Source of the DNA: an uncultured Burkholderiales bacterium
GTDB lineage: Bacteria > Pseudomonadota > Gammaproteobacteria > Burkholderiales > Burkholderiaceae_C
Direction: 5' to 3'
Assembly: GCA_903822825.1 (NCBI GenBank)
Contig: CAIJQQ010000063.1
Coordinates: 1-53,149, forward strand
DNA: 53,149 nt
The stretch's first letter is position 1; each line of letters opens with the position of its first letter. The translations under genes were made by a program, and so were the position numbers. The notes beneath the pieces are model-generated. The model did no database searches. It was not told the origin of the DNA and saw only the letters and a list, made by a program, of their open reading frames with translations. Of the stretch, positions 8,635 through 19,388 are shown in pieces.

Positions 8635-9519
8635 ATGAATAAAAAAATAGCCACTGCTGACAGCCAGGCCTTGCCGCCCGAAGTGCGCCCCGGCCAGTCC
8701 ATCGGGTTGCTCAAAGAACTGCACATCCTGACCCGCGACGGCAAGCTCAACCAGGACTCGCGCCGCAAGCTCAAGCAGGTTTACCACCTGTTCCAGTTCA
8801 TCGAAAAGCTGCTGCTCGAATTGCCCGCGAGCGACACAGGCCCCACGCTGGCCGACCACGGTGCAGGCAAGTCGTATCTGGGCTTCATCATTTACGACCT
8901 GTTTTTCAAGGCCCCACCACACGGGATTGGCCAAGGCACGATTTACGGCATCGAAACCCGCAGCGAGTTGGTCGAGTCATCCAAAGCATTGGCTCAGCGT
9001 CTGGGCTTTGAGCGCATGCGCTTTTTGAACGTGAGCGTTGCCGAATCGACCCAAAGCAGCGAGCTGCCCGAGCAGATCGATGTGGTCACCGCACTGCACG
9101 CCTGCGACACCGCGACCGACGACGCCATCGACTTTGGCTTGCAAAAGAAAGCCAAGTACATGGTGTTGGTGCCTTGCTGCCAGGCCGAGCTGGCGCGAGC
9201 CCTCAACCAGAACAAGGCGTTCAACTTGCGTCGCACGCCCTTGGCCGAACTTTGGCGCCACCCTCTGCACACCCGCGAGGTGGGCAGCCAACTCACCAAT
9301 GTGCTGCGCTGCCTGTACCTGGAGTCACAGGGCTATGCGGTCACCGTGACCGAATTGGTGGGCTGGGAGCACTCGATGAAGAACGAATTGATTTTGGCCA
9401 AATACACCGGCCAAAAAAAGCGCTCAGCGGCTGAGCGCTTGCAGGCGCTGCTCAAGGAGTTTGGGCTGGAAATCCAGTTGACACACCGGTACCCAGCACT
9501 CGATCAGGCGCCTGCTTGA
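8635..9519 (+). CDS. SAM-dependent methyltransferase (Methyltransf_32-like)
   Basis: A 294-residue class I methyltransferase-type protein. LADHGAGKSYLGFIIYDLF is a motif I variant with the Asp and Gly residues of the SAM loop. IYGIETRSELVESS supplies the acidic residue that would bind the ribose. VTALHACDTATDDAID and LVPCCQAEL follow; this CD/PCC pattern is typical of the Methyltransf_32 family. A Lys-rich start and a KKRSAAERLQ tail may bind nucleic acid, but the substrate is unknown. Convergent with the Bug gene, 6 bases away. Confidence 0.75.
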   Translation: MNKKIATADSQALPPEVRPGQSIGLLKELHILTRDGKLNQDSRRKLKQVYHLFQFIEKLLLELPASDTGPTLADHGAGKSYLGFIIYDLFFKAPPHGIGQGTIYGIETRSELVESSKALAQRLGFERMRFLNVSVAESTQSSELPEQIDVVTALHACDTATDDAIDFGLQKKAKYMVLVPCCQAELARALNQNKAFNLRRTPLAELWRHPLHTREVGSQLTNVLRCLYLESQGYAVTVTELVGWEHSMKNELILAKYTGQKKRSAAERLQALLKEFGLEIQLTHRYPALDQAPA

Positions 9520-9525
9520 GCGGGC

Positions 9526-10491
9526 TCATTCCGCCTCGATCTTCGCTTCGCGAATCGCTTTGGCCCACTTGGCCGTTTCGGCCTTGTTGCGCTGGGCCAG
9601 CGCTTCGGGCGTGCCAGGGCTGGTTTCAAAGCCGATGGCCGAGAACTTTTCGAGGATCTCTTTGTCGGCGGCCGCAGCGTTCAGGGCCTTATTGAGTTTC
9701 GCGATCACGTCGGCCGGTGTGCCTGCTGGGGCGAACATCGCAAAGTAGGCGATCAGTTCGTAGTCTTTCAGGCCAAGGGCTTCGTTGACGGTGGGCAACT
9801 CGGGGATGGCTTTGGAGCGCTGCAGGGACGTGACGGCAAGGCCCCGGATCTTGCCCGCCTTGACCTGGGGCAGCATCACGGCAAAGTCGGCGGTGAACAG
9901 GTTCACCTGGCCGCCGATCAGGTCGGTCATGGCGGCAGGGCCGCTCTTGTAGGGCACATGGGTCATCTGGATGCCCGACATGCTCATCAGCACTTCGGTT
10001 GACACGCGTTGCGATGTGCTGGCGCTGGCAAACGTGAGCTGGGTCGGCTTGGCCTTGGCTGCAGCGACCAGTTCTTTGAGGTTTTTGACGGGCACGTCGT
10101 TGTTGACGGCGACGATCAGAGGCACAGAGCCCATGTAGCCGATGGGTGCGAAAGCGGTGTCCTGGTCGTAGGGCAGCTTTTTCATCAGGCTCTTGAGCGC
10201 GGCGTTGGTGCTGTTGGTGCCCACCATCAGGGTGTAGCCGTCCGGCGCAGACTTGGCCACAGCGTCGGCGCCCAGCATGCCGTTCACACCGGCTTTGTTC
10301 TCGATGATGATGGGCTGGCCCAGTTGTTCAGACATTTTTTGCACAAAGGCGCGGCCGATCTGGTCGGTGGCGCTGCCGGCGGCAAAGGGCACGATGGCCT
10401 TGATGGGTTTGCTGGGGTAGTTTTGGGCGTGAGCACTGGCCGAGGCCATCAGGGCAGTGGCCAGCAATGTGGCAATGTGGATTTTTTTCAT
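9526..10491 (-). CDS. Bug-family (TctC-like) periplasmic substrate-binding protein
   Basis: A 321-residue extracytoplasmic receptor with a Sec signal peptide (MKKIHIATLLATALMASASAHA) followed by the Bug-family signature YPSKPIKAIVPFAAGSATD and IENKAGVNGMLGAD. Members bind small carboxylates, sometimes for a tripartite transporter and often as orphans. ATG 10491 is chosen for the signal peptide and a GGAACC-type ribosome site just upstream; the longer frame adds 12 residues. It is last in a minus-strand group with the AtuA genes, so its ligand may be the acid that the AtuA protein acts on (inference). Confidence 0.88.
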   Translation of the reverse strand: MKKIHIATLLATALMASASAHAQNYPSKPIKAIVPFAAGSATDQIGRAFVQKMSEQLGQPIIIENKAGVNGMLGADAVAKSAPDGYTLMVGTNSTNAALKSLMKKLPYDQDTAFAPIGYMGSVPLIVAVNNDVPVKNLKELVAAAKAKPTQLTFASASTSQRVSTEVLMSMSGIQMTHVPYKSGPAAMTDLIGGQVNLFTADFAVMLPQVKAGKIRGLAVTSLQRSKAIPELPTVNEALGLKDYELIAYFAMFAPAGTPADVIAKLNKALNAAAADKEILEKFSAIGFETSPGTPEALAQRNKAETAKWAKAIREAKIEAE

Positions 10492-10519
10492 GGGGGGTTC
10501 CAGTTGCAATGTTTTGGGC

Positions 10520-10822
10520 TTATTCAATCACAAGGCTCAGCAGTTTGGCACTCAGGCATTTCCCGTGGGCGTCCAGAGCCAGAGAGCGGGTCACGCCGCC
10601 GCCCAGGGCCTGGTGCATCACGAAGTTGAGTGCGCCCAACTGCGGCAAGCTGTAGCGCTCGACCGGGCCGTGCACGATGCCAGCGTAGTGCTGCCGCACC
10701 CGCTCGGGCGTGAGGTGTTGTTCCAGCAGGGCAAAGTCTTTTTTGTCGTAGGCAATCACCGACAGGGTCGAGCGGTTGCCTTTGTCTCCGGTGCGGGTGT
10801 GGGCGATGTCGCGCAGCAGCAT
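10520..10822 (-). CDS. Small AtuA-associated protein
   Basis: A 100-residue protein beginning MLLRDIAHTRTGDKGNRS, the signature of the short partner or C-terminal domain that accompanies AtuA/DUF1446 proteins in other bacteria. ATG 10822 is chosen because it lies two bases beyond the AtuA stop and starts at the conserved segment. The longer frame to 10873 overlaps AtuA and adds unmatched residues. The two proteins probably form one complex (inference from adjacency and from fusions of the two domains elsewhere). Confidence 0.75.
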   Translation of the reverse strand: MLLRDIAHTRTGDKGNRSTLSVIAYDKKDFALLEQHLTPERVRQHYAGIVHGPVERYSLPQLGALNFVMHQALGGGVTRSLALDAHGKCLSAKLLSLVIE

Positions 10823-10823
10823 G

Positions 10824-12188
10824 TCAAAGTCCTTCGGCGTTGAGCAGCACGGTGCTCGTGTGCACCGCGTCACGGGGCATCAGCACGGAAGCTGCGGCGA
10901 TCACTTCGCGCACCGAGCGTGTGGCGCCACCGCCGCCCGCGGGGCCGTTGAGGTAAAGCGCTTCGACCTCGTGCACCACATGTTGGGCTTGTTGCAAAGT
11001 GGGCACGCGCAGGGCCACACGGGCGCGCACCTCGGTGGGTTCGTGTGGCGATGCTGTGGTCTGCCCGAAGATGGCGTTCACGCCGATCAGGTCGTAGCGG
11101 CCTTCACAGTCGTTGTAGCCCGCGTCGGCCAGCCGTGCGCGCACCAGATTGAGCGCGAGCTGCCCGCGTGCTTGTGCGCCCTGGCCTGCGTAAGAGATTT
11201 GCCCTTCGCCAATGTAGCCATCGCGGTAACCGACGGTGACTTTGAGCGTGTTGGTGCGTGGGCTGCCGCAGCCGCCTGTGACCTGCACGCGGTCGGGGCC
11301 AAGCTGCGTCAGAAGCACTTGAGAAAAGTCGGCCACCACATCGGGCTGCAGGTAGCTTGCGGGGTTCTCGATTTCATACAGCAGCTGCTCGGTGCAGGTG
11401 GCCACCGTGACGCAGCCGCCTGAGCCTGCCACTTTGGTGATGACGGCATCGCCCGATGAGGTGACCTCGGCCAGCGGAAAGCCAAGGCGCACCATGTTGG
11501 GCACGTCCTTGTAGCCCGTGTCGGCAAAGTAGCCCCCCGTGATTTGCGCCGCGCATTCCAGTAAATGCCCCACCAACACGCCTTTGCCCAAGCGCGTCCA
11601 GTCGTCCAGCGCCCAGCCAAAGTGGTGCATCAAGGGTGCCAAAAACAGCGCCGGGTCGGCCACGCGGCCGGTGATGATGACCTGCGCATCAGACTGCAAG
11701 GCGGGCAACAGGGCCTCGGCGCCCAGATAGGCGTTGGCCGAAATCAACTGCGCTTGCAGGTCGGCCAGGGTCTGATCCGATTCAAGAACGGGCAGCGACA
11801 AGCCATCGGCCTGCAAGTGGGCCAGCACATCGTCACCCAGCACCACCGCCACCCTGACCTGGGGCAGGCCCAGTTCGCGGGCGATGGCCAGCACCTCGTG
11901 TCCGGCCTGCAGGGGGTTGGCTGCGCCCATGTTGCTGATGATGCGGGTGCCATGGGCGATGCAGGGTGCGAGCACGGCGCGCATCCGTTCGGCCAGCATG
12001 GGGTCAAAGCCGCGCTCGGGCTGCTGGCTGCGTTCGAGCTGCGCCAGCGCGATCGTGCGCTCGGCCAGGCACTCAAAGACCAGGTAGTCCAGCTGACCCT
12101 TCTCGGCCAGCTCCACGGCGGGCGGGATGCGGTCACCGGCGTAACCCGCGCCCGTGCCGATGCGCAAAATGGGGGGTATGGTGTTCAT
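10824..12188 (-). CDS. AtuA family protein (acyclic terpene utilization, DUF1446)
   Basis: A 454-residue AtuA/DUF1446 protein. IGTGAGYAGDRIPPAVELAE at the N-terminus, IISNMGAANPLQAG, VIITGRVADPALFLAPL and a Gly-rich loop (NGPAGGGGATRSVREV) near the C-terminus are family hallmarks. AtuA proteins are linked to citronellol/geranyl-CoA breakdown in Pseudomonas, but most homologues, including orphans like this one, have no proven substrate. None of the other atu genes is nearby. It heads the minus-strand group with its small partner and a Bug receptor and diverges from the RAYT unit. Confidence 0.85.
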   Translation of the reverse strand: MNTIPPILRIGTGAGYAGDRIPPAVELAEKGQLDYLVFECLAERTIALAQLERSQQPERGFDPMLAERMRAVLAPCIAHGTRIISNMGAANPLQAGHEVLAIARELGLPQVRVAVVLGDDVLAHLQADGLSLPVLESDQTLADLQAQLISANAYLGAEALLPALQSDAQVIITGRVADPALFLAPLMHHFGWALDDWTRLGKGVLVGHLLECAAQITGGYFADTGYKDVPNMVRLGFPLAEVTSSGDAVITKVAGSGGCVTVATCTEQLLYEIENPASYLQPDVVADFSQVLLTQLGPDRVQVTGGCGSPRTNTLKVTVGYRDGYIGEGQISYAGQGAQARGQLALNLVRARLADAGYNDCEGRYDLIGVNAIFGQTTASPHEPTEVRARVALRVPTLQQAQHVVHEVEALYLNGPAGGGGATRSVREVIAAASVLMPRDAVHTSTVLLNAEGL

Positions 12189-12216
12189 GGCGGAATTATG
12201 TGTTTAATTGGGGTCA

Positions 12217-12241
12217 TTAATTGGGGTCAGATCCCAATTAA
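12217..12241 (+). repeat. Left 25-base inverted repeat of RAYT unit
   Basis: Starts TTAATTGGGGTCAG and ends ATCCCAATTAA. It is the exact reverse complement of 13006-13030 and imperfectly self-complementary (stem of TTAATTGGG with CCCAATTAA), so it can fold into a hairpin of the sort RAYT enzymes bind. Its first 13 bases repeat directly at 12204-12216. Confidence 0.85.
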
Positions 12242-12269
12242 ACTGCGGTTTTTTCAGACCCTTTTGTCC

Positions 12270-12965
12270 ATGGCACGTCAACCCCGCCTCACCGTTGCTG
12301 CTTACCCGCACCACGTCATCCAGCGCGGCAATGACCGCCAGGCCATCGTGCGAGACGATGCTGACCGCGAGCGTTTGTTGGCGCTTTGGCTGGAATACGC
12401 GCAGACCTTCAAGGTGGCCATCCATGCCTACGTCATCATGGACAACCACTTCCATCTCCTGGTCACACCGGAAACCGATGAGGGTCTGCCGCAGATGATG
12501 CAGGCCGTGGGCCGTGCCTATGTGCGTTACTTCAATTTGCGGCACCAACGCACTGGCACTTTGTGGGAGGGGCGCTACCGCAGCAACCTCATTGAGAGTG
12601 AGCGCTATCTTTTAGCCTGCATGGCCTACATCGACCTGAACCCAGTGCGGGCGGGCATGGTGGCCCAGCCAGCCGACTTCAAATGGTCCAGCCACCGGCA
12701 CTGTATTGGGCTGCTGAGCGACAAATTGGTGACGCCGCACGCACTGTTTTGGGGCTTGGGCAACACCCCCTTTGCCCGCGAGGCGGCTTATGCCGAGTTG
12801 GTTCAGACTGGGCTGGTCCAGACCGACAAGGACCAACTCACCCGCAGTGCACTGTCGGGCTGGGCGCTGGGTTCTCCCGATTTTGTGGGGGCGTTGCAGC
12901 AGTCCACCACACGGCGCCTGGCGCCTCGCAAGGCAGGGCGGCCTTTCAAAAAGACGGCCGATTGA
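12270..12965 (+). CDS. REP-associated tyrosine transposase (RAYT, Y1_Tnp)
   Basis: A 231-residue Y1-family (HUH) enzyme. HHVIQRGNDRQAIV opens the fold, the metal-binding HUH motif reads MDNHFHLLV, and the catalytic tyrosine lies in the AVGRAYVRYFNLRH segment. TGTLWEGRYRSNLIE and YIDLNPVRAGMV are typical of the RAYT group. ATG 12270 is the natural start; an upstream extension would run antisense through atuA. RAYTs are single-copy domesticated transposases that process or spread REP hairpins. The C-terminus is Arg/Lys-rich. The gene is intact. Confidence 0.9.
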   Translation: MARQPRLTVAAYPHHVIQRGNDRQAIVRDDADRERLLALWLEYAQTFKVAIHAYVIMDNHFHLLVTPETDEGLPQMMQAVGRAYVRYFNLRHQRTGTLWEGRYRSNLIESERYLLACMAYIDLNPVRAGMVAQPADFKWSSHRHCIGLLSDKLVTPHALFWGLGNTPFAREAAYAELVQTGLVQTDKDQLTRSALSGWALGSPDFVGALQQSTTRRLAPRKAGRPFKKTAD

Positions 12966-13005
12966 ATCTGTCCCCAATTAATTTATAGCTCAATCAAAGG
13001 CGAAA

Positions 13006-13030
13006 TTAATTGGGATCTGACCCCAATTAA
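13006..13030 (-). repeat. Right 25-base inverted repeat of RAYT unit
   Basis: Exact reverse complement of 12217-12241. It ends six bases before the -35 box of the gltB promoter, so the repeat boundary lies immediately against a promoter of a core metabolic operon. Confidence 0.85.
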
Positions 13031-13035
13031 ATAGT

Positions 13036-13064
13036 TTGGCATGGTTGCTGCTGTGCACTACACT
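13036..13064 (+). promoter_or_regulatory. Sigma-70-type promoter of gltBD
   Basis: TTGGCA (13036-13041), 17 bases, TACACT (13059-13064). The spacing is ideal and both boxes are close to consensus. It lies 35 bases upstream of gltB ATG 13099, which has a good AGGAG ribosome site. Confidence 0.6.
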
Positions 13065-13098
13065 CCTCGATCTGCGTAAAAACCCTTAGGAGTGCCCC

Positions 13099-16000
13099 AT
13101 GACTTCGGCCACCGAAAAAGAACATTTCCAATCGACCGGTTTGTACGATCCGGCCAATGAACACGATGCATGTGGTGTGGGCTTTGTGGCGCACATCAAA
13201 GGGCACAAGACCCACGCCATCGTGACGCAGGCGCTCAAAATTCTTGAAAACCTGGACCACCGGGGTGCTGTGGGTGCAGATGCGCTTATGGGCGATGGTG
13301 CCGGTATCCTGATTCAGTTGCCCGATGCCTTGTACCGCGAAGAGATGGACAAGCAAGGCATCCATTTGCCGCCTTTCGGTGAATACGGCGTGGGCATGGT
13401 CTTCTTGCCCCAAGAGCACGCCTCGCGCATGGCTTGTGAACAAGAACTCGAGCGCGCCGTCAAGGCCGAAGGCCAAGTGGTGCTCGGCTGGCGCGATGTG
13501 CCCGTGAACCGCGAGATGCCCATGTCACCCCGCGTGCGCGAAAAAGAACCGGTCATGCGCCAGATTTTCATCGGACGAGGTGCCGACGTGATCGTGCAAG
13601 ACGCGCTGGAGCGCAAGCTGTACGTCATCCGCAAGACGGCCAGCGCCGCCATTCAGGCCCTGAATCTGACGCACAGCAACGAGTACTACATCCCCAGCAT
13701 GTCCAGCCGCACCGCGGTGTACAAGGGCTTGCTGCTGGCCGACCAAGTGGGCACCTATTACCTGGACTTGCAAGACGAGCGTTGTGTGTCGGCCCTGGGC
13801 CTGGTGCACCAGCGCTTCTCGACCAACACCTTCCCCGAGTGGCCGCTGGCCCACCCTTACCGTTATGTGGCGCACAACGGCGAGATCAACACCGTCAAGG
13901 GCAACTACAACTGGATGAAGGCCCGTGAAGGCGTGATGTCTTCGCCCGTGTTGGCCGCCGACCTGCAAAAGCTTTACCCCATCAGCTTCGCAGGTCAGTC
14001 CGACACCGCCACCTTTGACAACTGCCTCGAACTCCTGACGATGGCGGGCTACCCCATCAGCCAGGCTGTGATGATGATGATTCCTGAGCCATGGGAAAAC
14101 CACAACACCATGGACGAGCGCCGCAAGGCCTTTTACGAGTACCACGCTGCGATGCTCGAGCCATGGGACGGCCCCGCCTCGATCGTGTTCACCGATGGCC
14201 GTCAGATCGGCGCCACGCTGGACCGCAATGGCCTGCGCCCTTCGCGCTACATCATCACCGACGACGACATGGTCATCATGGGTTCGGAAACCGGCGTGTT
14301 GCCGATCCCCGAAAGCAAGATCGTGCGCAAGTGGCGTCTGCAGCCCGGCAAGATGTTCCTGATCGATCTGGAACAAGGCCGCATGATCAACGACGAAGAG
14401 TTGAAAGCCGGTCTGGCCAGCGCCAAGCCTTACAAGCAGTGGATCGAAAACCTGCGCATCAAGCTCGACGACGTGGCCGCAGCTCCCGTGGCACCCGCGT
14501 CTGAAGTGGCCTTGCTGGACTTGCAACAAGCCTTCGGCACCACACAAGAAGACATCAAGTTCTTGTTGGCCCCCATGGCGCAAGCGGGCGAAGAAGCCCT
14601 GGGCTCCATGGGCAACGACAGCCCATTGGCTGTGTTGTCTGACAAAAACAAGCCGCTTTACAACTACTTCAAGCAGTTGTTCGCGCAAGTGACCAACCCC
14701 CCGATTGACCCGATCCGCGAAGCGATCGTGATGTCTCTGGTGTCCTTCATCGGCCCCAAGCCGAACCTGCTGGACATCAACCAGGTCAACCCGCCCATGC
14801 GCCTGGAAGTCAGCCAGCCGATCCTGGACTTCGCCGACATGGCCAAGTTGCGCCACATCGACCAAGCCACCAAGGGCAAGTTCAAGAGCGCCACGCTGGA
14901 CATCACCTACCCCGTGGTCTGGGGTGACGAGGGCGTGGAGGCCAAGCTGGCCTCGCTGTGCGCAGAAGCCGTGGACGCCATCAAGGGCGGCCACAACATC
15001 CTGATCATCAGCGACCGGGGCGTGAACGCGACCCAAGTGGCTGTGCCTGCCTTGCTGGCGCTGTCGGCCATTCACCAGCATTTGGTCACACAAGGTCTGC
15101 GCACCACCGCAGGTTTGGTGGTTGAGACGGGCACCGCCCGTGAAGTGCATCACTTTGCGGTGTTGGCGGGTTACGGCGCCGAGGCCGTTCACCCCTACTT
15201 GGCCATGGAAACCCTTGCCGCGCTGCACAAAGACTTGTCGGCTGACCTGTCCGCTGAAAAAGCCATCTACAACTACGTCAAGGCGATTGGCAAGGGCCTG
15301 TCCAAGATCATGTCCAAGATGGGCGTGAGCACCTACATGTCGTATTGCGGCGCACAACTGTTTGAGGCCATCGGCATCAACGGCGCCACCATCGACAAAT
15401 ATTTCACAGGCACGGCCAGCCGCGTGGGCGGCATCGGCGTGTTCGAGATCGCTGAAGAAGCCATCCGCATGCACACCGCTGCCTTCGGTAATGACCCGCT
15501 TTTGGCCACCATGCTGGACGCGGGTGGCGAATACGCCTGGCGCGCCCGTGGTGAAGAGCACATGTGGACGCCTGACGCGATTGCCAAGTTGCAGCACTCC
15601 ACCCGTGCCAACAACTTCAGCACCTACAAGGAATACGCGCAGATCATCAACGACCAAAGCAAGCGCCACATGACGCTGCGCGGTTTGTTCGAATTCAAGA
15701 TCGACCCGTCCAAAGCCATCCCGCTGGAGCAGGTCGAGCCTGCTGCTGAAATCGTCAAGCGTTTCGCCACGGGTGCGATGTCGCTGGGCTCGATTTCCAC
15801 CGAAGCGCACGCCACCTTGGCTGTGGCCATGAACCGCATTGGCGGCAAGAGCAACACCGGTGAAGGCGGCGAAGACTCGGCGCGTTACCGCAACGAGCTC
15901 AAAGGCATCCCGATCAAATTGGGTGACTCGCTCAAGAGCGTGATCGGTGCCGAAAACGTCGAAGTGGACATGCCACTGGAAGCAGGCGACAGCCTGCGCT

Positions 16001-17790
16001 CCAAGATCAAACAAGTGGCCTCGGGCCGCTTCGGTGTCACCGCCGAATACCTGTCCAGCGCCGACCAGATTCAGATCAAGATGGCCCAGGGCGCCAAGCC
16101 CGGTGAAGGCGGTCAGTTGCCTGGCGGCAAAGTGTCCGACTACATCGGCAAGCTGCGCCATTCGGTGCCCGGTGTCGGTCTGATCTCGCCACCGCCGCAC
16201 CACGACATTTACTCCATCGAGGACTTGGCGCAGCTGATCCACGACCTGAAGAACGTGGCGCCGCACAGCGACATCAGCGTCAAGCTGGTGTCCGAAATTG
16301 GCGTGGGCACCATCGCGGCTGGCGTTGCCAAGTGCAAGAGCGATCACTTGGTGATCGCCGGTCACGACGGCGGCACAGGCGCTTCACCTTGGTCGTCTGT
16401 CAAGCATGCCGGTTCGCCTTGGGAAATCGGCTTGGCCGAAACCCAACAGACCCTGGTGCTCAATGGCCTGCGCGGTCGCATCCGTGTCCAGGCCGACGGC
16501 CAAATGAAGACCGGGCGTGATGTCGCCATTGGCGCGCTGCTGGGTGCTGACGAGTTCGGCTTTGCCACCGCACCTCTGGTGGTCGAGGGCTGCATCATGA
16601 TGCGCAAATGCCACCTGAACACCTGCCCGGTGGGTGTGGCCACACAAGACCCTGAGCTGCGCAAAAAGTTCTCGGGCAAGCCCGAGCACGTCGTGAATTA
16701 CTTCTTCTTCATCGCCGAAGAAGCGCGCCAGATCATGGCCCAGCTGGGCATTGCCAAGTTTGACGACTTGGTGGGCCGTGCCGACTTGCTCGACATGAAG
16801 CCGGGTGTGGAGCACTGGAAAGCCAAAGGCTTGGATTTCAGCCGACTGCTGGCCGTGCCTCAGGTCACTTCCGACGTGGCCGTGCGCCATGTGTCCACAC
16901 AAGACCACGGCCTGGAAAAAGCCTTGGACAACGTGCTGATCGCCAAGAGCCGCGCCGCCATTGACAAGGGCGAAAAAGTGCAGTTCATGGAAACAGCCCG
17001 CAACGTGAACCGTTCGGTCGGTGCGATGTTGTCGGGCGCGGTGACCAAGGTGCACCCTGAGGGCTTGCCAGACGACACCATCCGCATCCAGCTGGAAGGC
17101 ACGGGCGGTCAATCGTTTGGCGCATTCTTGGCCAAGGGCATCACGCTCTACCTGATCGGCGAAGCCAATGACTACACTGGCAAAGGTTTGTCCGGCGGCC
17201 GTGTGGTGGTGCGTCCCAGCCTCGAATTCCGAGGCGTGGCGGCGCAAAACATCATCGTCGGCAACACCGTCATGTACGGCGCCACCACCGGTGAAGCTTT
17301 CTTCGCTGGCGTGGCCGGTGAGCGCTTTGCGGTGCGTTTGTCGGGCGCCACCGCGGTGGTCGAAGGTACGGGCGACCATGGTTGTGAATACATGACCGGT
17401 GGCACCGTGGCGGTGCTGGGCAAGACCGGCCGCAACTTCGGCGCGGGCATGAGCGGCGGCATCGCTTACGTGTACGACGAAGACGGCGAGTTCGCCTCGC
17501 GCTGCAACACTGCCATGGTCAGCATGGAAAAGGTGTTGACGGCTGTTGATCAAGAAACGCAAGTGGACCGCAAGGTCTGGCACCGTGACCAAAGCGACGA
17601 AGCGCAGCTGAAGAAACTGCTGGAAGACCACCACAAGTGGACCGGCAGCCAGCGTGCACGCGAGTTGCTGGACAACTGGGCCAGCGCACGCACCAAGTTC
17701 GTGAAAGTGTTCCCTAACGAATACAAGCGCGCCCTGGGCGAGATCAACGCCAAAAAAGCTGCCAAGGCCGCTCAGCCTGTCGCCGCCTGA
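13099..17790 (+). CDS. gltB: Glutamate synthase (NADPH) large subunit
   Basis: The 1563-residue alpha subunit converts 2-oxoglutarate and glutamine to two glutamates. Cys25 (HDACGVGF) is the expected N-terminal nucleophile of the glutaminase domain after removal of a propeptide. The central domain follows, then the FMN/2-oxoglutarate synthase barrel ([13 protein letters not shown]). A cysteine cluster at 1165, 1171 and 1176 ([12 protein letters not shown]) would bind the 3Fe-4S cluster, and a C-terminal GXGXG beta-helix completes the chain. Full length and intact. ATG 13099 has AGGAG six bases upstream. It is cotranscribed with gltD 29 bases downstream. Confidence 0.97.
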   Translation: MTSATEKEHFQSTGLYDPANEHDACGVGFVAHIKGHKTHAIVTQALKILENLDHRGAVGADALMGDGAGILIQLPDALYREEMDKQGIHLPPFGEYGVGMVFLPQEHASRMACEQELERAVKAEGQVVLGWRDVPVNREMPMSPRVREKEPVMRQIFIGRGADVIVQDALERKLYVIRKTASAAIQALNLTHSNEYYIPSMSSRTAVYKGLLLADQVGTYYLDLQDERCVSALGLVHQRFSTNTFPEWPLAHPYRYVAHNGEINTVKGNYNWMKAREGVMSSPVLAADLQKLYPISFAGQSDTATFDNCLELLTMAGYPISQAVMMMIPEPWENHNTMDERRKAFYEYHAAMLEPWDGPASIVFTDGRQIGATLDRNGLRPSRYIITDDDMVIMGSETGVLPIPESKIVRKWRLQPGKMFLIDLEQGRMINDEELKAGLASAKPYKQWIENLRIKLDDVAAAPVAPASEVALLDLQQAFGTTQEDIKFLLAPMAQAGEEALGSMGNDSPLAVLSDKNKPLYNYFKQLFAQVTNPPIDPIREAIVMSLVSFIGPKPNLLDINQVNPPMRLEVSQPILDFADMAKLRHIDQATKGKFKSATLDITYPVVWGDEGVEAKLASLCAEAVDAIKGGHNILIISDRGVNATQVAVPALLALSAIHQHLVTQGLRTTAGLVVETGTAREVHHFAVLAGYGAEAVHPYLAMETLAALHKDLSADLSAEKAIYNYVKAIGKGLSKIMSKMGVSTYMSYCGAQLFEAIGINGATIDKYFTGTASRVGGIGVFEIAEEAIRMHTAAFGNDPLLATMLDAGGEYAWRARGEEHMWTPDAIAKLQHSTRANNFSTYKEYAQIINDQSKRHMTLRGLFEFKIDPSKAIPLEQVEPAAEIVKRFATGAMSLGSISTEAHATLAVAMNRIGGKSNTGEGGEDSARYRNELKGIPIKLGDSLKSVIGAENVEVDMPLEAGDSLRSKIKQVASGRFGVTAEYLSSADQIQIKMAQGAKPGEGGQLPGGKVSDYIGKLRHSVPGVGLISPPPHHDIYSIEDLAQLIHDLKNVAPHSDISVKLVSEIGVGTIAAGVAKCKSDHLVIAGHDGGTGASPWSSVKHAGSPWEIGLAETQQTLVLNGLRGRIRVQADGQMKTGRDVAIGALLGADEFGFATAPLVVEGCIMMRKCHLNTCPVGVATQDPELRKKFSGKPEHVVNYFFFIAEEARQIMAQLGIAKFDDLVGRADLLDMKPGVEHWKAKGLDFSRLLAVPQVTSDVAVRHVSTQDHGLEKALDNVLIAKSRAAIDKGEKVQFMETARNVNRSVGAMLSGAVTKVHPEGLPDDTIRIQLEGTGGQSFGAFLAKGITLYLIGEANDYTGKGLSGGRVVVRPSLEFRGVAAQNIIVGNTVMYGATTGEAFFAGVAGERFAVRLSGATAVVEGTGDHGCEYMTGGTVAVLGKTGRNFGAGMSGGIAYVYDEDGEFASRCNTAMVSMEKVLTAVDQETQVDRKVWHRDQSDEAQLKKLLEDHHKWTGSQRARELLDNWASARTKFVKVFPNEYKRALGEINAKKAAKAAQPVAA

Positions 17791-17819
17791 GCCCCAATTC
17801 AAGAAGCTAAGGAAACATC

Positions 17820-19316
17820 ATGGGAAAAATCACAGGTTTCATGGAATTTGAACGCATCGAAGAAGGCTACAAGCCGGTCTCCGAGCGCCTGAAAAACTAT
17901 GGGGAGTTCGTGATTGGCTTGACACAAGAGCAATCCAAAACCCAAGCGGCGCGCTGCATGGACTGCGGCACACCGTTTTGCAACAGCGGCTGCCCAGTGA
18001 ACAACATCATTCCGGACTTCAACAACTTGGTGTTTGAAGGCGACTGGAAAAACGCGATCGAGGTGCTGCACAGCACCAACAACTTCCCCGAGTTCACCGG
18101 CCGCATCTGCCCCGCGCCCTGTGAAGCGGCGTGCGTGGTCAACTTCAACGACGATGCCGTGGGCATCAAGTCGATTGAGCACGCCATCATCGACCGCGCT
18201 TGGGCCGAAGGCTGGGTCACAGCCCGTCCCGCCAAAGTCAAGACCGGCAAGACCGTGGCCGTGATCGGTGCTGGTCCTGCGGGCATGGCCGCAGCGCAGC
18301 AGCTGGCGCGAGCTGGGCACGACGTGACCTTGTTCGAGAAGAACGACCGCGTGGGTGGCTTGCTGCGCTACGGCATCCCTGATTTCAAGATGGAGAAGAC
18401 GCACATCGACCGCCGAGTGCAGCAGCTCGAAGCCGAAGGCGTGAAGATCCGCACCAGCGTGTTGGTGGGCCCAACTTCGCTTGAGGGATGGCCCAAGGAC
18501 TCCAAAGTCACCAACTGGGCCAAGGAAACCATCAGCGCCGAGCAACTCAAGAATGACTTTGATGCGGTGCTGTTGGCGGGTGGTTCCGAGCAGTCGCGTG
18601 ACCTGCCCGTGCCTGGCCGCGAGCTGGACGGCATCCATTTCGCGATGGAGTTCCTGCCTCAGCAAAACAAAGTCAACGCGGGCGACAAGGTCAAGGGCCA
18701 GTTGCGTGCCGATGGCAAAAGCGTCATCGTGATCGGTGGCGGCGACACCGGCAGCGACTGCGTGGGCACCAGCACACGCCACGGCGCAGTGAGCGTGACC
18801 CAGTTCGAGGTGATGCCCGAGCCGCCCGAAAAAGAAGACAAGGCCATGATTTGGCCCTATTGGCCCATGAAGCTGCGCACCAGCTCCAGCCATGACGAAA
18901 GCGCCGAAAAAGGATTGCTGCACCGCGAATTTGCTATTTCCACCAAGTCATTCATTGGTGAAAAAGGCAAGCTCACGGGTTTGACAACTGTGCACGTCGA
19001 GTTCAAGGACGGCAAGATGGTCGAGGTGCCTGGCACCGAGAAAGAATACAAAGCCGACATGGTTTTGCTGGCCATGGGCTTTACCAATCCGGTCGCCACC
19101 GTGCTCGACGCCTTCGGCATCGACAAGGACGCCAGAGGCAACGCCAAGGCCAGCACCGAATTTACCGGAGGCTACGCCACCAACGTGGCCAAGGTCTTTG
19201 CCGCTGGCGACATGCGCCGTGGCCAGTCGCTGGTGGTCTGGGCCATCCGCGAAGGCCGTCAAGCGGCACGCGCCGTGGACGAGTTCTTGATGGGTGCAAG
19301 CGACCTGCCGCGTTGA
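17820..19316 (+). CDS. gltD: Glutamate synthase (NADPH) small subunit
   Basis: The 498-residue beta subunit carries electrons from NADPH to GltB. The N-terminal cysteines that bind two 4Fe-4S clusters are visible ([14 protein letters not shown], then CPAPCEAAC). The FAD-binding [13 protein letters not shown] and the NADPH-binding [11 protein letters not shown] motifs follow. Start ATG 17820 has an AAGGAAA ribosome site. The operon ends at the hairpin 19389-19418. Confidence 0.97.
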   Translation: MGKITGFMEFERIEEGYKPVSERLKNYGEFVIGLTQEQSKTQAARCMDCGTPFCNSGCPVNNIIPDFNNLVFEGDWKNAIEVLHSTNNFPEFTGRICPAPCEAACVVNFNDDAVGIKSIEHAIIDRAWAEGWVTARPAKVKTGKTVAVIGAGPAGMAAAQQLARAGHDVTLFEKNDRVGGLLRYGIPDFKMEKTHIDRRVQQLEAEGVKIRTSVLVGPTSLEGWPKDSKVTNWAKETISAEQLKNDFDAVLLAGGSEQSRDLPVPGRELDGIHFAMEFLPQQNKVNAGDKVKGQLRADGKSVIVIGGGDTGSDCVGTSTRHGAVSVTQFEVMPEPPEKEDKAMIWPYWPMKLRTSSSHDESAEKGLLHREFAISTKSFIGEKGKLTGLTTVHVEFKDGKMVEVPGTEKEYKADMVLLAMGFTNPVATVLDAFGIDKDARGNAKASTEFTGGYATNVAKVFAAGDMRRGQSLVVWAIREGRQAARAVDEFLMGASDLPR

Positions 19317-19388
19317 GCGCTTTTATTCTAGGTAAAATCCCTAGAGTGCCAAGGTTTACATTGCGTTGACCTCAGGCCGATAACATCA

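Larger units (their letters stand above)
12204..13030 (+). mobile_element. RAYT unit: REP-associated transposase with terminal inverted repeats
   Basis: The unit consists of a Y1-type transposase gene bounded by a 25-base inverted repeat, left arm 12217-12241 and right arm 13006-13030, reading TTAATTGGG...CCCAATTAA. Both arms are perfect inverses of each other and each is also nearly palindromic. A 13-base tandem copy (TTAATTGGGGTCA) lies just left at 12204-12216, and a CCCCAATTAA piece lies inside the right end at 12972-12981. It sits between the divergent atuA start and the gltB promoter. Confidence 0.8.

Noticed and set aside
11565..12269. Upstream extension of the RAYT reading frame
   Set aside because: It would translate the antisense of atuA and the inverted repeat. 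RAYT homology begins at ATG 12270.
13525..16365. A 946-codon open frame on the minus strand
   Set aside because: It is antisense to gltB, whose product is full length and conserved. Its composition is His/Val/Gln-rich as expected for a GC-rich shadow frame.
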